A stretch of DNA of 45,562 bases from Planctomycetota bacterium (GCA_016200265.1 JACQFE010000007.1:1-45562), one strand, 5' to 3'. Shown: positions 9,402-17,060, numbered from the stretch's first letter. Numbers and translations: made by a program. The notes: a model not told the origin generated them from the letters alone.

Positions 9402-9793
9402 AACCGAAAACCAAAATTCCACGCTACGTGGCTGGGATCATCGAGGATGCTCAGGATCAATATCTGATCGCGCTTCCTTGTACTGAATCTTTCGAGCGGC
9501 TTTGGCAATTTCCGCGCGACTTGGCGAAGGCGGAGGAATCCTCGGAGGCCGCGATGCGACGTGTGGCCGCGGAATTGCTAGGCCTGACGGTTGAAGTCAT
9601 CGTCGGTCAGCCGCCGATTCAAGGCTCCATCGACGGTCAACTCTATGAGTTTCGATACTTTTTCTGCGGCGTACTTTCCGGCGAAGCGCGTTCCTCGTCA
9701 CTAGCCGAGCTTCGCTGGATCTCGATTGCCCATCTGCGCGAATACGATTTTGACGCCATTTCCAAGCCGGTCGTTGAGTGGATTCTGGCATGA
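9398..9793 (+). CDS. Nudix-fold protein with degenerate Nudix box
   Basis: A 131-residue protein with the shape of a small Nudix domain: an opening strand VAGIIEDAQDQYLIALP, the LWQFP segment typical of MutT/MutY-C-type Nudix proteins, then RDLAKAEESSEAAMRRVAAELLG where the Nudix box should be, and the closing LAELRWISIAHLREYDF. In a canonical box the motif is GX5EX7REUXEEXGU; here the leading Gly is Arg, and the RExxEE core reads RRVAAE, so the metal-binding glutamates are largely lost. I infer a non-catalytic or altered-substrate Nudix fold. The start overlaps the upstream membrane protein stop by four bases. Confidence 0.72.
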   Translation: MKPKTKIPRYVAGIIEDAQDQYLIALPCTESFERLWQFPRDLAKAEESSEAAMRRVAAELLGLTVEVIVGQPPIQGSIDGQLYEFRYFFCGVLSGEARSSSLAELRWISIAHLREYDFDAISKPVVEWILA

Positions 9794-9802
9794 GCGAAAA
9801 GG

Positions 9803-9834
9803 CATAACCACAGATTACGCAGATTTGCGCAGAT
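9803..9834. repeat. Dispersed CGCAGATTT repeat
   Basis: ATAACCACAGATTACGCAGATTTGCGCAGAT-like sequence, a short tandem of CGCAGATT words. A close relative occurs at 11946-11979, just before the parS pair. It is a dispersed repeat of unknown function. Confidence 0.5.
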
Positions 9835-9837
9835 GGT

Positions 9838-9866
9838 GGGTGCCCCAGCCCTTGGGCTGGGGGACT
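9838..9866. repeat. Solitary REP palindrome, RAYT1 family
   Basis: GGGTGCCCCAGCCC followed by TTGGGCTGGGGGACTGA: a palindrome with the same GTGCCCC...GGGGGACTG edges as the array at 13541-13913 and nearly the same core as the unit at 14529-14559. It is a solo copy about 4 kb from RAYT1. A further small hairpin (GCGAGC...GCTCGC, about 9886-9908) follows. Confidence 0.75.
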
Positions 9867-9932
9867 GATTTTCAAATCAGCCGGAGCGAGCCACAAGCTT
9901 TAGCTCGCGCGGTGCATCGCTAGAATGAATCA

Positions 9933-10352
9933 ATGCTTCCCCACTTCGAACTCTTCGATCACACGGCCGACATGGGCGTTCAAGTCATCGCGCCGACGAT
10001 GGCGGGATTGATGGCCCCGGCGACGCAGGGTCTGTACTCGATCATTGGCGAGCTTGTCGCGACATCGAAACAAGAGGCGTTTCAATTTGAATTGAGCGGC
10101 AATGATCCGGCCATCTTGTTGCGAGACTATCTCAACCAGGTGCTATTCGTTTTTGAGCGCGATCATCGGATGCTCATTTCGTTCGAGCAAACCGAATTCT
10201 CGCGAGAACATTTGATTGTCAACGCGACCGCCGCTGCTCTCGATCCCGAAAAATGCGTATACTCCCATGAAGTGAAAGCGATCACGTACCATGAGCTGAG
10301 CATCCGCGAAATTGAAGGCGGATTTGAAGCGAGGTTTATTGTGGACATTTGA
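9933..10352 (+). CDS. Archease
   Basis: A 139-residue archease, the small protein cofactor that speeds guanylylation and turnover of the RNA ligase RtcB. The N-terminus FELFDHTADMGVQV carries the family HTAD motif with the metal-binding aspartate (residue 13). The central LLRDYLNQVLFVFERDHRM helix and the ending GFEARFIVDI also match, including the C-terminal aspartate. Length is typical (about 140). rtcB follows on the same strand after 96 bp; the gap is filled by a dispersed repeat, so cotranscription is likely but not certain. Confidence 0.93.
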   Translation: MLPHFELFDHTADMGVQVIAPTMAGLMAPATQGLYSIIGELVATSKQEAFQFELSGNDPAILLRDYLNQVLFVFERDHRMLISFEQTEFSREHLIVNATAAALDPEKCVYSHEVKAITYHELSIREIEGGFEARFIVDI

Positions 10353-10430
10353 GAAGACTGAAGTGGGAAGATTGAAGACTGAAACGGCAAGTTCGTTTTC
10401 TAACTTCCTACTTCTCACTTCAGTCTTTGC
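10353..10430. repeat. Inverted CACTTCAGTCTT-type repeat between archease and rtcB
   Basis: GAAGACTGAAGTGGGAAG (10353 region) is the near-complement of CTTCCTACTTCTCACTTCAGTCTT (10405-10429), with AGATTGAAGACTGAAA inside. The right arm matches the repeat at 8803-8820 closely. It can form a hairpin in the archease-rtcB transcript; a functional role is not shown. Confidence 0.55.
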
Positions 10431-10448
10431 CGAACCATCGCGTGTCTT

Positions 10449-11909
10449 ATGAATGAATCTTATTCCGGCCCCCTCGAACGCCTCGACGGCAATCGCTGGC
10501 GAATTCCCAAGTCGTATAAGCCCGGCATGCGCGTCGATGGCATCATTTACGCCAACGACGTGCTCATTGAGGCCATCAAGGGCGACAAGTCGCCTGAGCA
10601 GGTTGCCAACGTCGCCACGCTGCCCGGCATCGTGCGCTATTCGCTGGCCATGCCCGACATTCACTGGGGCTACGGTTTTTGCATCGGCGGAGTGGCCGCG
10701 ACCGATCCCGAACAAGGCGGCGTGATCAGTCCCGGCGGCGTGGGTTATGACATCAATTGCGGTGTGCGGTTGATTCGCACGAACATCAAATTCACCGACG
10801 CGAAAAACAAAATCGAACAGTTGGTGAATCAACTTTTCCGCGATGTGCCCTGCGGCGTCGGTCAGGGCGGCATCGTCAAGTTCAACAAGTCCGAGCTTTG
10901 CAAGCTGATGGCCGAAGGCTCGCGGTATGTCGTCAAACGCGGATTCGGCTGGGAGAGCGACATCGAAGCGACCGAGGCCCACGGTCTGATCGAAGGCGCC
11001 GATCCTTCGCTCGTGTCTGATCGCGCGTTGCAGCGCGGCTCGGATCAATGCGGCACGCTCGGCAGCGGCAATCACTTCATGGAAGTTCAGGTGGTCGAAA
11101 AGATCGACGATCCACAGGCCGCCGCGGTCATGGGCCTCGTCGAAGGCAACCTCACCGTGATGATCCACTCCGGCTCGCGCGGGCTGGGTTATCAAGTCTG
11201 CGAAGACGCGCTGCACGAACTTCAGGACACGCCGCGAAAATACGGAATCGACCTGCCCGACAAACAGCTTTCCTGCGCGCCCGTGCATTCCAACGAAGGC
11301 CAGCGATATCTAAAGACCATGCGCGCCGCGGCCAACTTCGCGTGGTGCAGCCGACAGATCATGACCCATCTCGCTCGCGAGGCCTTCGCCCGCGTGTTCG
11401 AGACGCCGGCCGAGCGATTGCAGATGAATCTCGTCTACGACGTGGCCCACAACATCGCCAAGATGGAACCATATGATGTCGATGGCGTGAGCACTTCGCT
11501 TTGCGTGCATCGGAAGGGTGCGACGCGTGCGTTTCCGCCGGGGCATCCGGAATTGCCTGAGCGCTATCGCCCGATCGGTCAGCCCGTGCTCGTGCCCGGC
11601 GATATGGGCCGTGCGAGCTATGTTCTGGTCGGTCAGCCTGGCTCGATGGAGCACACGTTCGGCAGCTCGTGCCACGGCGCGGGACGAAGAATGTCTCGCG
11701 GGGCGGCCATCCGCGCGAGCAAAGGCCGCTCGATCAAGAAAGAATTGCTCGATCGCGGCGTGATTGCTCGTGCCCGCGGCCGCACGGGTTTGGAAGAAGA
11801 ACAACCCGACGCGTACAAAGACGTGACCCACGTCGTCGGCGTTCTTCATGACGCTCACATCAGCCGCAAAGTGGCGAAGCTGCGGCCGATCGGTGTCATT
11901 AAGGGCTAA
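10449..11909 (+). CDS. rtcB: tRNA-splicing/RNA repair ligase RtcB
   Basis: A 486-residue RtcB, which joins 2',3'-cyclic phosphate or 3'-phosphate ends to 5'-OH RNA ends using GTP and Mn2+. Metal ligands are in place: D101 and C104 in DINCGVR, N208-H209 in GSGNHF, H240 in HSGSRG, and the His of DVAHNIAK. The guanylylated histidine is H409 in SCHGAGRRMSRG. Length fits the archaeal-type, archease-dependent class (about 480) better than the shorter E. coli-type (about 408), which agrees with the archease gene just upstream. No RNA cyclase (RtcA) or RtcR regulator is present. Confidence 0.97.
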   Translation: MNESYSGPLERLDGNRWRIPKSYKPGMRVDGIIYANDVLIEAIKGDKSPEQVANVATLPGIVRYSLAMPDIHWGYGFCIGGVAATDPEQGGVISPGGVGYDINCGVRLIRTNIKFTDAKNKIEQLVNQLFRDVPCGVGQGGIVKFNKSELCKLMAEGSRYVVKRGFGWESDIEATEAHGLIEGADPSLVSDRALQRGSDQCGTLGSGNHFMEVQVVEKIDDPQAAAVMGLVEGNLTVMIHSGSRGLGYQVCEDALHELQDTPRKYGIDLPDKQLSCAPVHSNEGQRYLKTMRAAANFAWCSRQIMTHLAREAFARVFETPAERLQMNLVYDVAHNIAKMEPYDVDGVSTSLCVHRKGATRAFPPGHPELPERYRPIGQPVLVPGDMGRASYVLVGQPGSMEHTFGSSCHGAGRRMSRGAAIRASKGRSIKKELLDRGVIARARGRTGLEEEQPDAYKDVTHVVGVLHDAHISRKVAKLRPIGVIKG

Positions 11910-11912
11910 TTC

Positions 11913-11940
11913 GCAAGGGAGCGCAATGATTTTCCTTGCG
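11913..11940 (+). terminator. Possible hairpin after rtcB
   Basis: CGCAAGG (11913-11919) and CCTTGCG (11934-11940) form a seven-base stem just after the rtcB stop. The loop is 14 nt, including TTTT, and no T-run follows, so intrinsic termination is doubtful. Confidence 0.3.
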
Positions 11941-11945
11941 CAAAG

Positions 11946-11979
11946 AATAACCGCAGATTTCGCAGATTGGCGCAGATTT
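11946..11979. repeat. CGCAGATT tandem repeat adjoining parS
   Basis: Three imperfect copies of CGCAGATT (in CCGCAGATTTCGCAGATTGG and GCGCAGATTTG) abut the first parS palindrome. It is the same dispersed repeat as at 9803-9834. Confidence 0.5.
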
Positions 11980-11994
11980 GTTTCACGTGAAACA
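11979..11994. promoter_or_regulatory. parS site 1 (ParB binding palindrome)
   Basis: TGTTTCACGTGAAACA is a perfect 16-bp palindrome and an exact match to the broadly conserved chromosomal parS consensus, TGTTNCACGTGAAACA. ParB (Spo0J) dimers load here and spread to organise origin segregation. It is intergenic, 69 bp after the rtcB stop. A perfect 16-mer of this kind is very unlikely by chance. Confidence 0.9.
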
Positions 11995-12009
11995 GGTCTT
12001 ACTAAAGCT

Positions 12010-12025
12010 TGTTTCACGTGAAACA
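12010..12025. promoter_or_regulatory. parS site 2 (ParB binding palindrome)
   Basis: A second identical TGTTTCACGTGAAACA, centre to centre 31 bp from the first, close to three helical turns, so both sites face roughly the same side of the DNA. The remaining sequence to 12226 carries nothing coding; it should hold the promoter of the HEAT-like gene. Confidence 0.9.
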
Positions 12026-12226
12026 AATTTTGGTTATTGTTTGGAATTGAAAAATGCGATTGTTGGCATGATTTCGAGGGCGCTCGGCGGAATTCATTTT
12101 TTCGGCGAGCGCATGGCTCGGACTAACAGGTCCGGATGGTCCCTTCCAAACAGTGCGCTCATGCAGGATGAGGTGAGCAAGTTCCGTCCGTGCCAAACTC
12201 GCTATACTTGCAAAGGAGCACTTGCA

Positions 12227-13243
12227 GTGGCGAATCGTTGTAAGGTCGTGACATGCACTCTGATACCCTGTGCCGCGGTAGTTTTTCTCTTGAATGCGCA
12301 GGCAAAAGGGACTCCGCCTTCTACGCCCGAGATCGAGCAGCTTATTAGCCAACTAACTAACGATGATTCTTCGATCGCGATAGAGGCGAAGCGAAGCCTC
12401 ATCAAGGTCAGTGCGGATGCCGGCCCAATTCTGTTTGCGAAGCTTGATAACGCCAATTGGGAGTTGCGATCACGACTTCTTGAGATACTTTCAGCGGGAT
12501 CGAGCGACTTCATTAAAGAAAAGCTGGTTCATGGCGCTCCGACTGACCGTACCTATAGCGCACTAGCTTACGCACTGAGCCGAAAAAGGGGAGGATCCGA
12601 TCATAATACGACTGAGTGCCGAATTATGGCTGAAGAGTTGCTTAATGCAATTAAGTCAGAGGACAAGATGTTGCGTGCCGCGGCGGGCCTGGCGCTCGTT
12701 CGCGACGAAAAGGATAAGTTCTTTCTTGACCATTGGCAAGAAATCATTCCAGCTCTCATCTCCAGCTTTGACGTCAACCTCGTCATGCATTCTGGGTATC
12801 GCGAAGACATTTCCGATGCCGTGATCTTCGGCATTTGCCTTTGCTTGGATGCGAGGATTGGAGATCATTTGGCATTTGCTGACATGTCGAATTCGCTGAA
12901 GTATGTAGAGGCTCCCGATCAAGGTTCAATAATCTCCGAAAAGAAACTTGCTAAGTTCCTAGTCGTCAATCGAGCGGAGCTCGATCAGCTAAGGAATTAT
13001 TGGGAAACATGGTGGAAGGGGCATTCCCAATTAGCCACGATCGATGTGGGAACGCTCATGATTGAGCGGGACATTGTTCTCTTCGGTAAGTTTGAGGAAC
13101 AGAAGCATGATCCCGAATACTCAAGCTGGTTGCTAAGCATCTGGATCGGCCGCGACTCACCTACGACAAGCGATGGGGCGAGAAAATGGTGGGCGAAAAA
13201 CAAAGCAACTTACCGTGGACCAATCTGGTCAAGTGAAAAGTAA
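12227..13243 (+). CDS. Secreted HEAT-repeat-like protein
   Basis: A 338-residue protein. The frame is open from 11978, but that part translates the parS sites. The start is set at GTG 12227 because AAAGGAG lies 8 nt upstream and the product then begins with a clean signal peptide: positively charged MANRCK, hydrophobic TLIPCAAVVFLL, then NAQA. Residues about 30-190 are alpha-helical with HEAT-like pairs (IEQLISQLTNDDSSIAIEAK; AIKSEDKMLRAAAGLALVRD). The C-terminal half is charged and Trp-rich and matches no family I know. GC is lower here than in neighbours. No function can be given beyond likely export. Confidence 0.75.
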   Translation: MANRCKVVTCTLIPCAAVVFLLNAQAKGTPPSTPEIEQLISQLTNDDSSIAIEAKRSLIKVSADAGPILFAKLDNANWELRSRLLEILSAGSSDFIKEKLVHGAPTDRTYSALAYALSRKRGGSDHNTTECRIMAEELLNAIKSEDKMLRAAAGLALVRDEKDKFFLDHWQEIIPALISSFDVNLVMHSGYREDISDAVIFGICLCLDARIGDHLAFADMSNSLKYVEAPDQGSIISEKKLAKFLVVNRAELDQLRNYWETWWKGHSQLATIDVGTLMIERDIVLFGKFEEQKHDPEYSSWLLSIWIGRDSPTTSDGARKWWAKNKATYRGPIWSSEK

Positions 13244-13286
13244 TGTGAGACTCGCGATTCAGATTGGACGTGGAAATGGTTCACCA

Positions 13287-13394
13287 TCACGGCGTGCGTT
13301 CAAACACGAATGCCGCGCCGGCGTTGGGGGCGGCGTCGCTGTTGACTTCGGCCCCGACGACGAGCGTTGATCCGCTGAGTGCGGGAGGGGATTC
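13287..13394 (-). pseudogene. Remnant of an FG-GAP repeat protein gene
   Basis: Read on the minus strand, 13379 to 13287 encodes LSGSTLVVGAEVNSDAAP-NAGAAFVFERTP and then a stop. This is the pattern of an FG-GAP/integrin-type propeller blade (TLVVGA...NAGAAYVFER). An in-frame stop at 13395-13397 closes the frame just upstream, so only the 3' end of a former secreted beta-propeller gene seems to remain. The rest of 13244-13540 shows no coding signal. Confidence 0.5.
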
Positions 13395-13540
13395 TCATAC
13401 CAGCGGTAAGGCGGGGAGAGATTCTCGCACTGACGCGTGGCAGCGAGAGCACGTTATAGCCGCTCTGCGATCGCCGCAATTTCCCAGCCTTGGTTAGCGA
13501 CTGCTCTGCGCGGAAGCTCGCGATTTTCCCTTGCCAGGCC

Positions 13541-13913
13541 GGGTGCCCCAGGCCTTGGCCTGGGGGACTGAACCTCCGAAATGTCAGCACCAGGGCTCAA
13601 CCTCTCAACAAGTCAGTCCCCCACCGCAAGCGGTGGGGCAACTGGCTAATTGTCAGCCCCAGCACTCAACCACTGAACAAATCAGTCCCCCACCGCAAGA
13701 GGTGGGGCACCCGATCCAATCGCGCGATAAACTGTGTCCATGCCGAGGGGGTGCCCCAGGCCTTGGCCTGGGGGACTGAACCTCCGAAATGTCAGCACCA
13801 GGGCTCAACCTCTCAACAAGTCAGTCCCCCACCGCAAGTGGTGGGGCACCCAACTGGCGACCAGGCTTGAATTTCCAACAAATCTGTCCCCCACCCCAAG
13901 GGGTGGGGCACCC
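13541..13913. repeat. REP palindrome array upstream of RAYT1
   Basis: Six palindromic units of one family: 13541-13570, 13614-13640, 13683-13712, 13749-13778, 13822-13851 and 13884-13913. Edges are conserved (GTGCCCC on one side, GGGGGACTG on the other) while the loop-proximal core varies: AGGCCTTGGCCT, ACCGCAAGCGGT, ACCGCAAGAGGT, ACCGCAAGTGGT, ACCCCAAGGGGT. Units alternate in orientation. The block 13541-13640 is repeated at 13749-13848 with one visible difference, a period of 208 bp. The array ends about 28 bp before the RAYT1 start. Confidence 0.9.
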
Positions 13914-13940
13914 GATCCAGTCGCGAGATAAAATGCTCCC

Positions 13941-14711
13941 ATGCCAAGTCGTCTGCACCGCCACGATGAAGCGGGACACATTCATTTCTTGACCGTGTCC
14001 ACGTATCGCAGGCTTCAATTTTTTCGTGAAAATCAAGTGTTCATCGGCTTCGTCGAGGCAATGAAGGTCGTTCGCGAACGATTGCCCATTCGATGGATTG
14101 GTTATGTCATCATGCCTGAACACTTTCACTTGGTTGTTTTACCGCAAAAGCGAATCGAACAAGATCTTGTGCCAATCTCGCTCGTTCTCAAGGAGTTGAA
14201 GAGTTTCAGCGGACGATTATGCAAGACTGCATTGCGCGAGGTCTGGCGACGCCGCAGGACGTTGGGCACGCGACCGTTGGAGCAATGGGCCACGCAACCC
14301 GGCGAGAAACCCTTCTGGAAAACCCGTGGATATGATTTCAACGTATTTCGCGAGGAGGCACTGCTTCAGAAGCTCGACTACATGCACGCCAATCCGATTC
14401 GGCGCGGTCTTGTTGAGCGCGCGGAGGATTGGCCGTGGAGCAGTTTTCGATTCTATGAATTCAATGATCGAAGCTTGATCGAGATGGATTGGGATGGATT
14501 GGGATGGAGGGTTTCCGGTGTTGTAGCTCAGTCCCCCAGCCCAAGGGCTGGGGGACCCGACAAGGAAAGTCACGGGGCTGCGGGCACGTTCGGGCCACGA
14601 AAGTCAGGAAGAATCAGAGTCAAATCCGGCTTGCCGACAGAATGGTTGTTGTTCGCGTCAAAGCTGTCACATGCCGGCAGGCTTAATGTGTTCGCACCCA
14701 TACATTTCTGA
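13941..14711 (+). CDS. REP-associated tyrosine transposase (RAYT1)
   Basis: A 256-residue frame for a Y1/IS200-like HUH endonuclease of the TnpA-REP class, which processes single-stranded REP hairpins. The HUH motif is H61-F-H63 in MPEHFHLVV and the catalytic tyrosine is Y147 in KLDYMHANP. The REP palindromes on both sides are its likely substrate. The related RAYT2 ends at 195 residues; here the frame reads on about 60 residues through a REP unit (14529-14559) and then antisense through the 3' end of the haloperoxidase gene. The true functional protein probably ends near residue 195, so the tail looks like stop-codon loss at the insertion edge. Confidence 0.92.
   Translation: MPSRLHRHDEAGHIHFLTVSTYRRLQFFRENQVFIGFVEAMKVVRERLPIRWIGYVIMPEHFHLVVLPQKRIEQDLVPISLVLKELKSFSGRLCKTALREVWRRRRTLGTRPLEQWATQPGEKPFWKTRGYDFNVFREEALLQKLDYMHANPIRRGLVERAEDWPWSSFRFYEFNDRSLIEMDWDGLGWRVSGVVAQSPSPRAGGPDKESHGAAGTFGPRKSGRIRVKSGLPTEWLLFASKLSHAGRLNVFAPIHF
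14529..14559. repeat. REP palindrome at the 3' end of RAYT1
   Basis: CAGTCCCCCAGCCC then AAGGGCTGGGGGACCCG: a RAYT1-family unit lying inside the extended RAYT1 frame and immediately before the haloperoxidase stop codon. With the upstream array it brackets the transposase. Confidence 0.85.
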
Positions 14712-16786
14712 AAACCGGCAATGTCGCGAAGGTCGATGTCGCCGTCGCGATCCGCGTCACAAAAGACGAAAGGCGGACAGCCGGACGAATCAACTTCCGC
14801 ATTGGGAATCGTGTGGGGGCATTGATCCACGCCATTCGCAACACCGTCGCCGTCTTCGTCGGCTTCATCGTTGCCATAAGGGTAGTCGCCGGCCGTACCC
14901 GTGAAAAAAGTACGAGCATGATGAAACGCATCAATACCTACAACCGAGCCAATTTGGCGTGACGGCAGATCGTCCTGTCCGGGGTGAATGCCGCCCCAGA
15001 TGCGTGACAACGCCGATTGATCCGCGGCATCGTAATAACTCGCCCACTGCAAGGTCACATCGACGCTGGGGCCGTCTTCGAACACGAGGTACTGATTGTG
15101 CGTGCAGTGAAATTCACCCAGGCCGCCGGGAAAATACGGGCTTCCGGTTAGAAGTGTCAGCACTTCGGCACCGGCGCGACTATACGCGCTGTGGCCGGAT
15201 GTGTAGCCCGGAAACGGCGGCGTGACGAACGACGGTCTTTGATACGGCCACCATTCGTCGGCGAGAATCCATCCCACGCCGGCAACATCCGTGGAGGGAT
15301 TGAAGATGAAATTCGGTCCGCGCCACGCGTGCAGGGCGATCTTGCCGATGTCCATGCCTTCGTGCCGTTCACCCGGCGCAGAGGATTCCGGTGTTACGAC
15401 TTCAATCACACCGGGATACAGATGAATGCCCTTTGAATTATAGGAAGGACCGTTTGGATCGGAGCACTGGCCAAGGCCGGCCATATAGCGAATCGCTGAG
15501 ATCGGTCGTGACGTGTCGTACCAGCCCTTGATTCCCCAAACACTGACGGCCACGTCGTGCAACGCCCCGCCCATCGCAAGATAGCCCTTCACATCCCATT
15601 CAAGGCCATTGAGCACTGGCCCTGTTCCGCCGAATCGTTTTTGAGTCGATGGCTGATCGGACACGTAATTCAGAAGTGTAAACCAATGACCGGGCGGCGT
15701 CTCGGATGTCGGCCCGTCGGCCCAGAATTCCGCGAGAACGCGGGCAAAGTCTCCTCGGGGAACAATCTGCGGCGCGTACGGCAGGTGCGTGACGGGGTTC
15801 TCCGGATAGCCGGGACTTGTGTCTCCACCACCGAGTTGATCGTAGAACGATTGATAATCCGCGGGGTCGGGGAGTGGCACGTTGCCACGCGAAGCCGGCG
15901 AAATGTCCCACATCACTCCGTCGGTCGGATCAAGATGTCCGCTCCAAATAACAACCTGCTCATGGCCCCACTTGAAGTAATCATTGCCAATGCCGCCAAG
16001 CAGCGGCGGCGGACCGGGATCGTGATAGACCCAATAATCATAGCTCTGACTGTCGTTGTGATAGATGTTCAGATCATCCGGAGTCATCGCGAACGGCGTC
16101 ACTTGTCCCCATTCCGGAGTCAGCGCGGGAGGATAACCGCCGAGAATCACATTTCCGCCTTGATCGACAAAAAAGTTGAGCGCCAACGGCTGCCAGCGAT
16201 TTGGATCGATGATGTTTGGATCGCCAGGAAGTGCCACAACAAGCGGCGGGTTCACCGGAATGTAATGCCGGTTCGCGTAACTGTTGGCTTCGTTGGAATT
16301 GTCGTTCAATCCAAACTCGATAACCGCCTGTGCGATTCGATTTCCGACAGCGGCCGGTGAATCGCCCACCGTCGAAGTGAAATTCTTATCGTAACCGAGC
16401 GTCGCCATGCGCGCATCAAATTTTGGCAACGACGTGGCCGCGCCCGGTGAATGCGCGAAACGCTCCTTGAGGACACCATACGCGGCGTAGCTGATCGCTT
16501 CCGCGCGGGCTGCTTCGATGTCACCCGCAGTCGCATGTTCGTGAGCCAGAACGGTGTCCGCGATGTCGTCGTAGGCAGCCCATGCGTCCCACATGGCAAG
16601 GGACACGTGATAAAGATTTCGCGCGTGAACGGTGGGTCGGGCCAGGTCAATGCGAATCGCGGCGATCAGTTCTTCGTTCCATTGGCGGGCGGCGGATTGA
16701 GCGGCAAGAGTGGTCGCCGGACTCGCGAATGCAGTTGCGAAGCCGAGCGCGCAAACGAATTGATGAATCCTCTTACTTAGCTTCAT
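14570..16786 (-). CDS. Secreted vanadium haloperoxidase/PAP2-like enzyme with EF-hand tail
   Basis: A 738-residue exported protein. The start at 16786 gives the signal peptide MKLSKRIHQFVCALGFATAF...AAQS; a longer frame to 16930 lacks one. The body matches vanadium-dependent haloperoxidases (acid phosphatase-like fold): RPISAIRYMAG, then PGYTSGHSAYSRAGAEVL holding the SGHS core, then GGIHPGQDD with the vanadate/phosphate histidine. After about residue 635 come Ca-binding repeats: DEADEDGDGVANGVDQCP (TSP3-like) and CDADRDGDIDLRDIAGFQ (dockerin-like). The activity could be halide oxidation or phosphatase. The C-terminus (PDFRGPNVPAAP) runs up to the RAYT1 REP, which may have rewritten the last residues. 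Confidence 0.8.
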   Translation of the reverse strand: MKLSKRIHQFVCALGFATAFASPATTLAAQSAARQWNEELIAAIRIDLARPTVHARNLYHVSLAMWDAWAAYDDIADTVLAHEHATAGDIEAARAEAISYAAYGVLKERFAHSPGAATSLPKFDARMATLGYDKNFTSTVGDSPAAVGNRIAQAVIEFGLNDNSNEANSYANRHYIPVNPPLVVALPGDPNIIDPNRWQPLALNFFVDQGGNVILGGYPPALTPEWGQVTPFAMTPDDLNIYHNDSQSYDYWVYHDPGPPPLLGGIGNDYFKWGHEQVVIWSGHLDPTDGVMWDISPASRGNVPLPDPADYQSFYDQLGGGDTSPGYPENPVTHLPYAPQIVPRGDFARVLAEFWADGPTSETPPGHWFTLLNYVSDQPSTQKRFGGTGPVLNGLEWDVKGYLAMGGALHDVAVSVWGIKGWYDTSRPISAIRYMAGLGQCSDPNGPSYNSKGIHLYPGVIEVVTPESSAPGERHEGMDIGKIALHAWRGPNFIFNPSTDVAGVGWILADEWWPYQRPSFVTPPFPGYTSGHSAYSRAGAEVLTLLTGSPYFPGGLGEFHCTHNQYLVFEDGPSVDVTLQWASYYDAADQSALSRIWGGIHPGQDDLPSRQIGSVVGIDAFHHARTFFTGTAGDYPYGNDEADEDGDGVANGVDQCPHTIPNAEVDSSGCPPFVFCDADRDGDIDLRDIAGFQKCMGANTLSLPACDSFDANNNHSVGKPDLTLILPDFRGPNVPAAP

Positions 16787-17060
16787 TCCCCTTACCAACC
16801 CTTCTGATGAAAAGACCCCAAGACTGGAGTGTTCCGTAAGTATATCCACGAATCGCGTCGAATCGAATGGCGTTTGAGGCTGCGATTTGCCAAGGACGCA
16901 TATCCAAGGCGTTATTCTCGGCCCAGACATCTAGATTTGTCATTCAATGGTATCCCAAGAGACTGGTAGCAAACCTAACGCCCCTCGGCTGTCGGCAATT
17001 GTCTGTCAGATTGGCAGAATCGGTTTTTCTGAGATCCAATTCCTCGCAGCTCGGATTATA
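16787..17060. other. Intergenic region between haloperoxidase and MITE copy A
   Basis: About 270 bp with no coding signal I trust. It should hold the divergent haloperoxidase promoter and possibly the clpB promoter. No CIRCE (TTAGCACTC...GAGTGCTAA) or HAIR element is seen. TATAAT at 17057-17062 straddles the left edge of the MITE; no good -35 lies 16-18 bp upstream. Confidence 0.5.

Noticed and set aside
11978..12226. Possible N-terminal coding extension of the HEAT-like gene beginning MFHVKQ
   Set aside because: It would translate both parS palindromes from a TTG without ribosome binding site; GTG 12227 has AAAGGAG and starts a proper signal peptide.
13264..13497. Plus-strand open frame of 77 codons beginning MDVEMVHHHGV
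   Set aside because: The opposite strand carries the FG-GAP-like remnant; the plus frame has no start signal or family features.
13541..13913. CRISPR array
   Set aside because: The repeats are palindromes of varying core and alternating orientation with irregular spacing, and one block is a plain tandem duplication; no cas genes are present.
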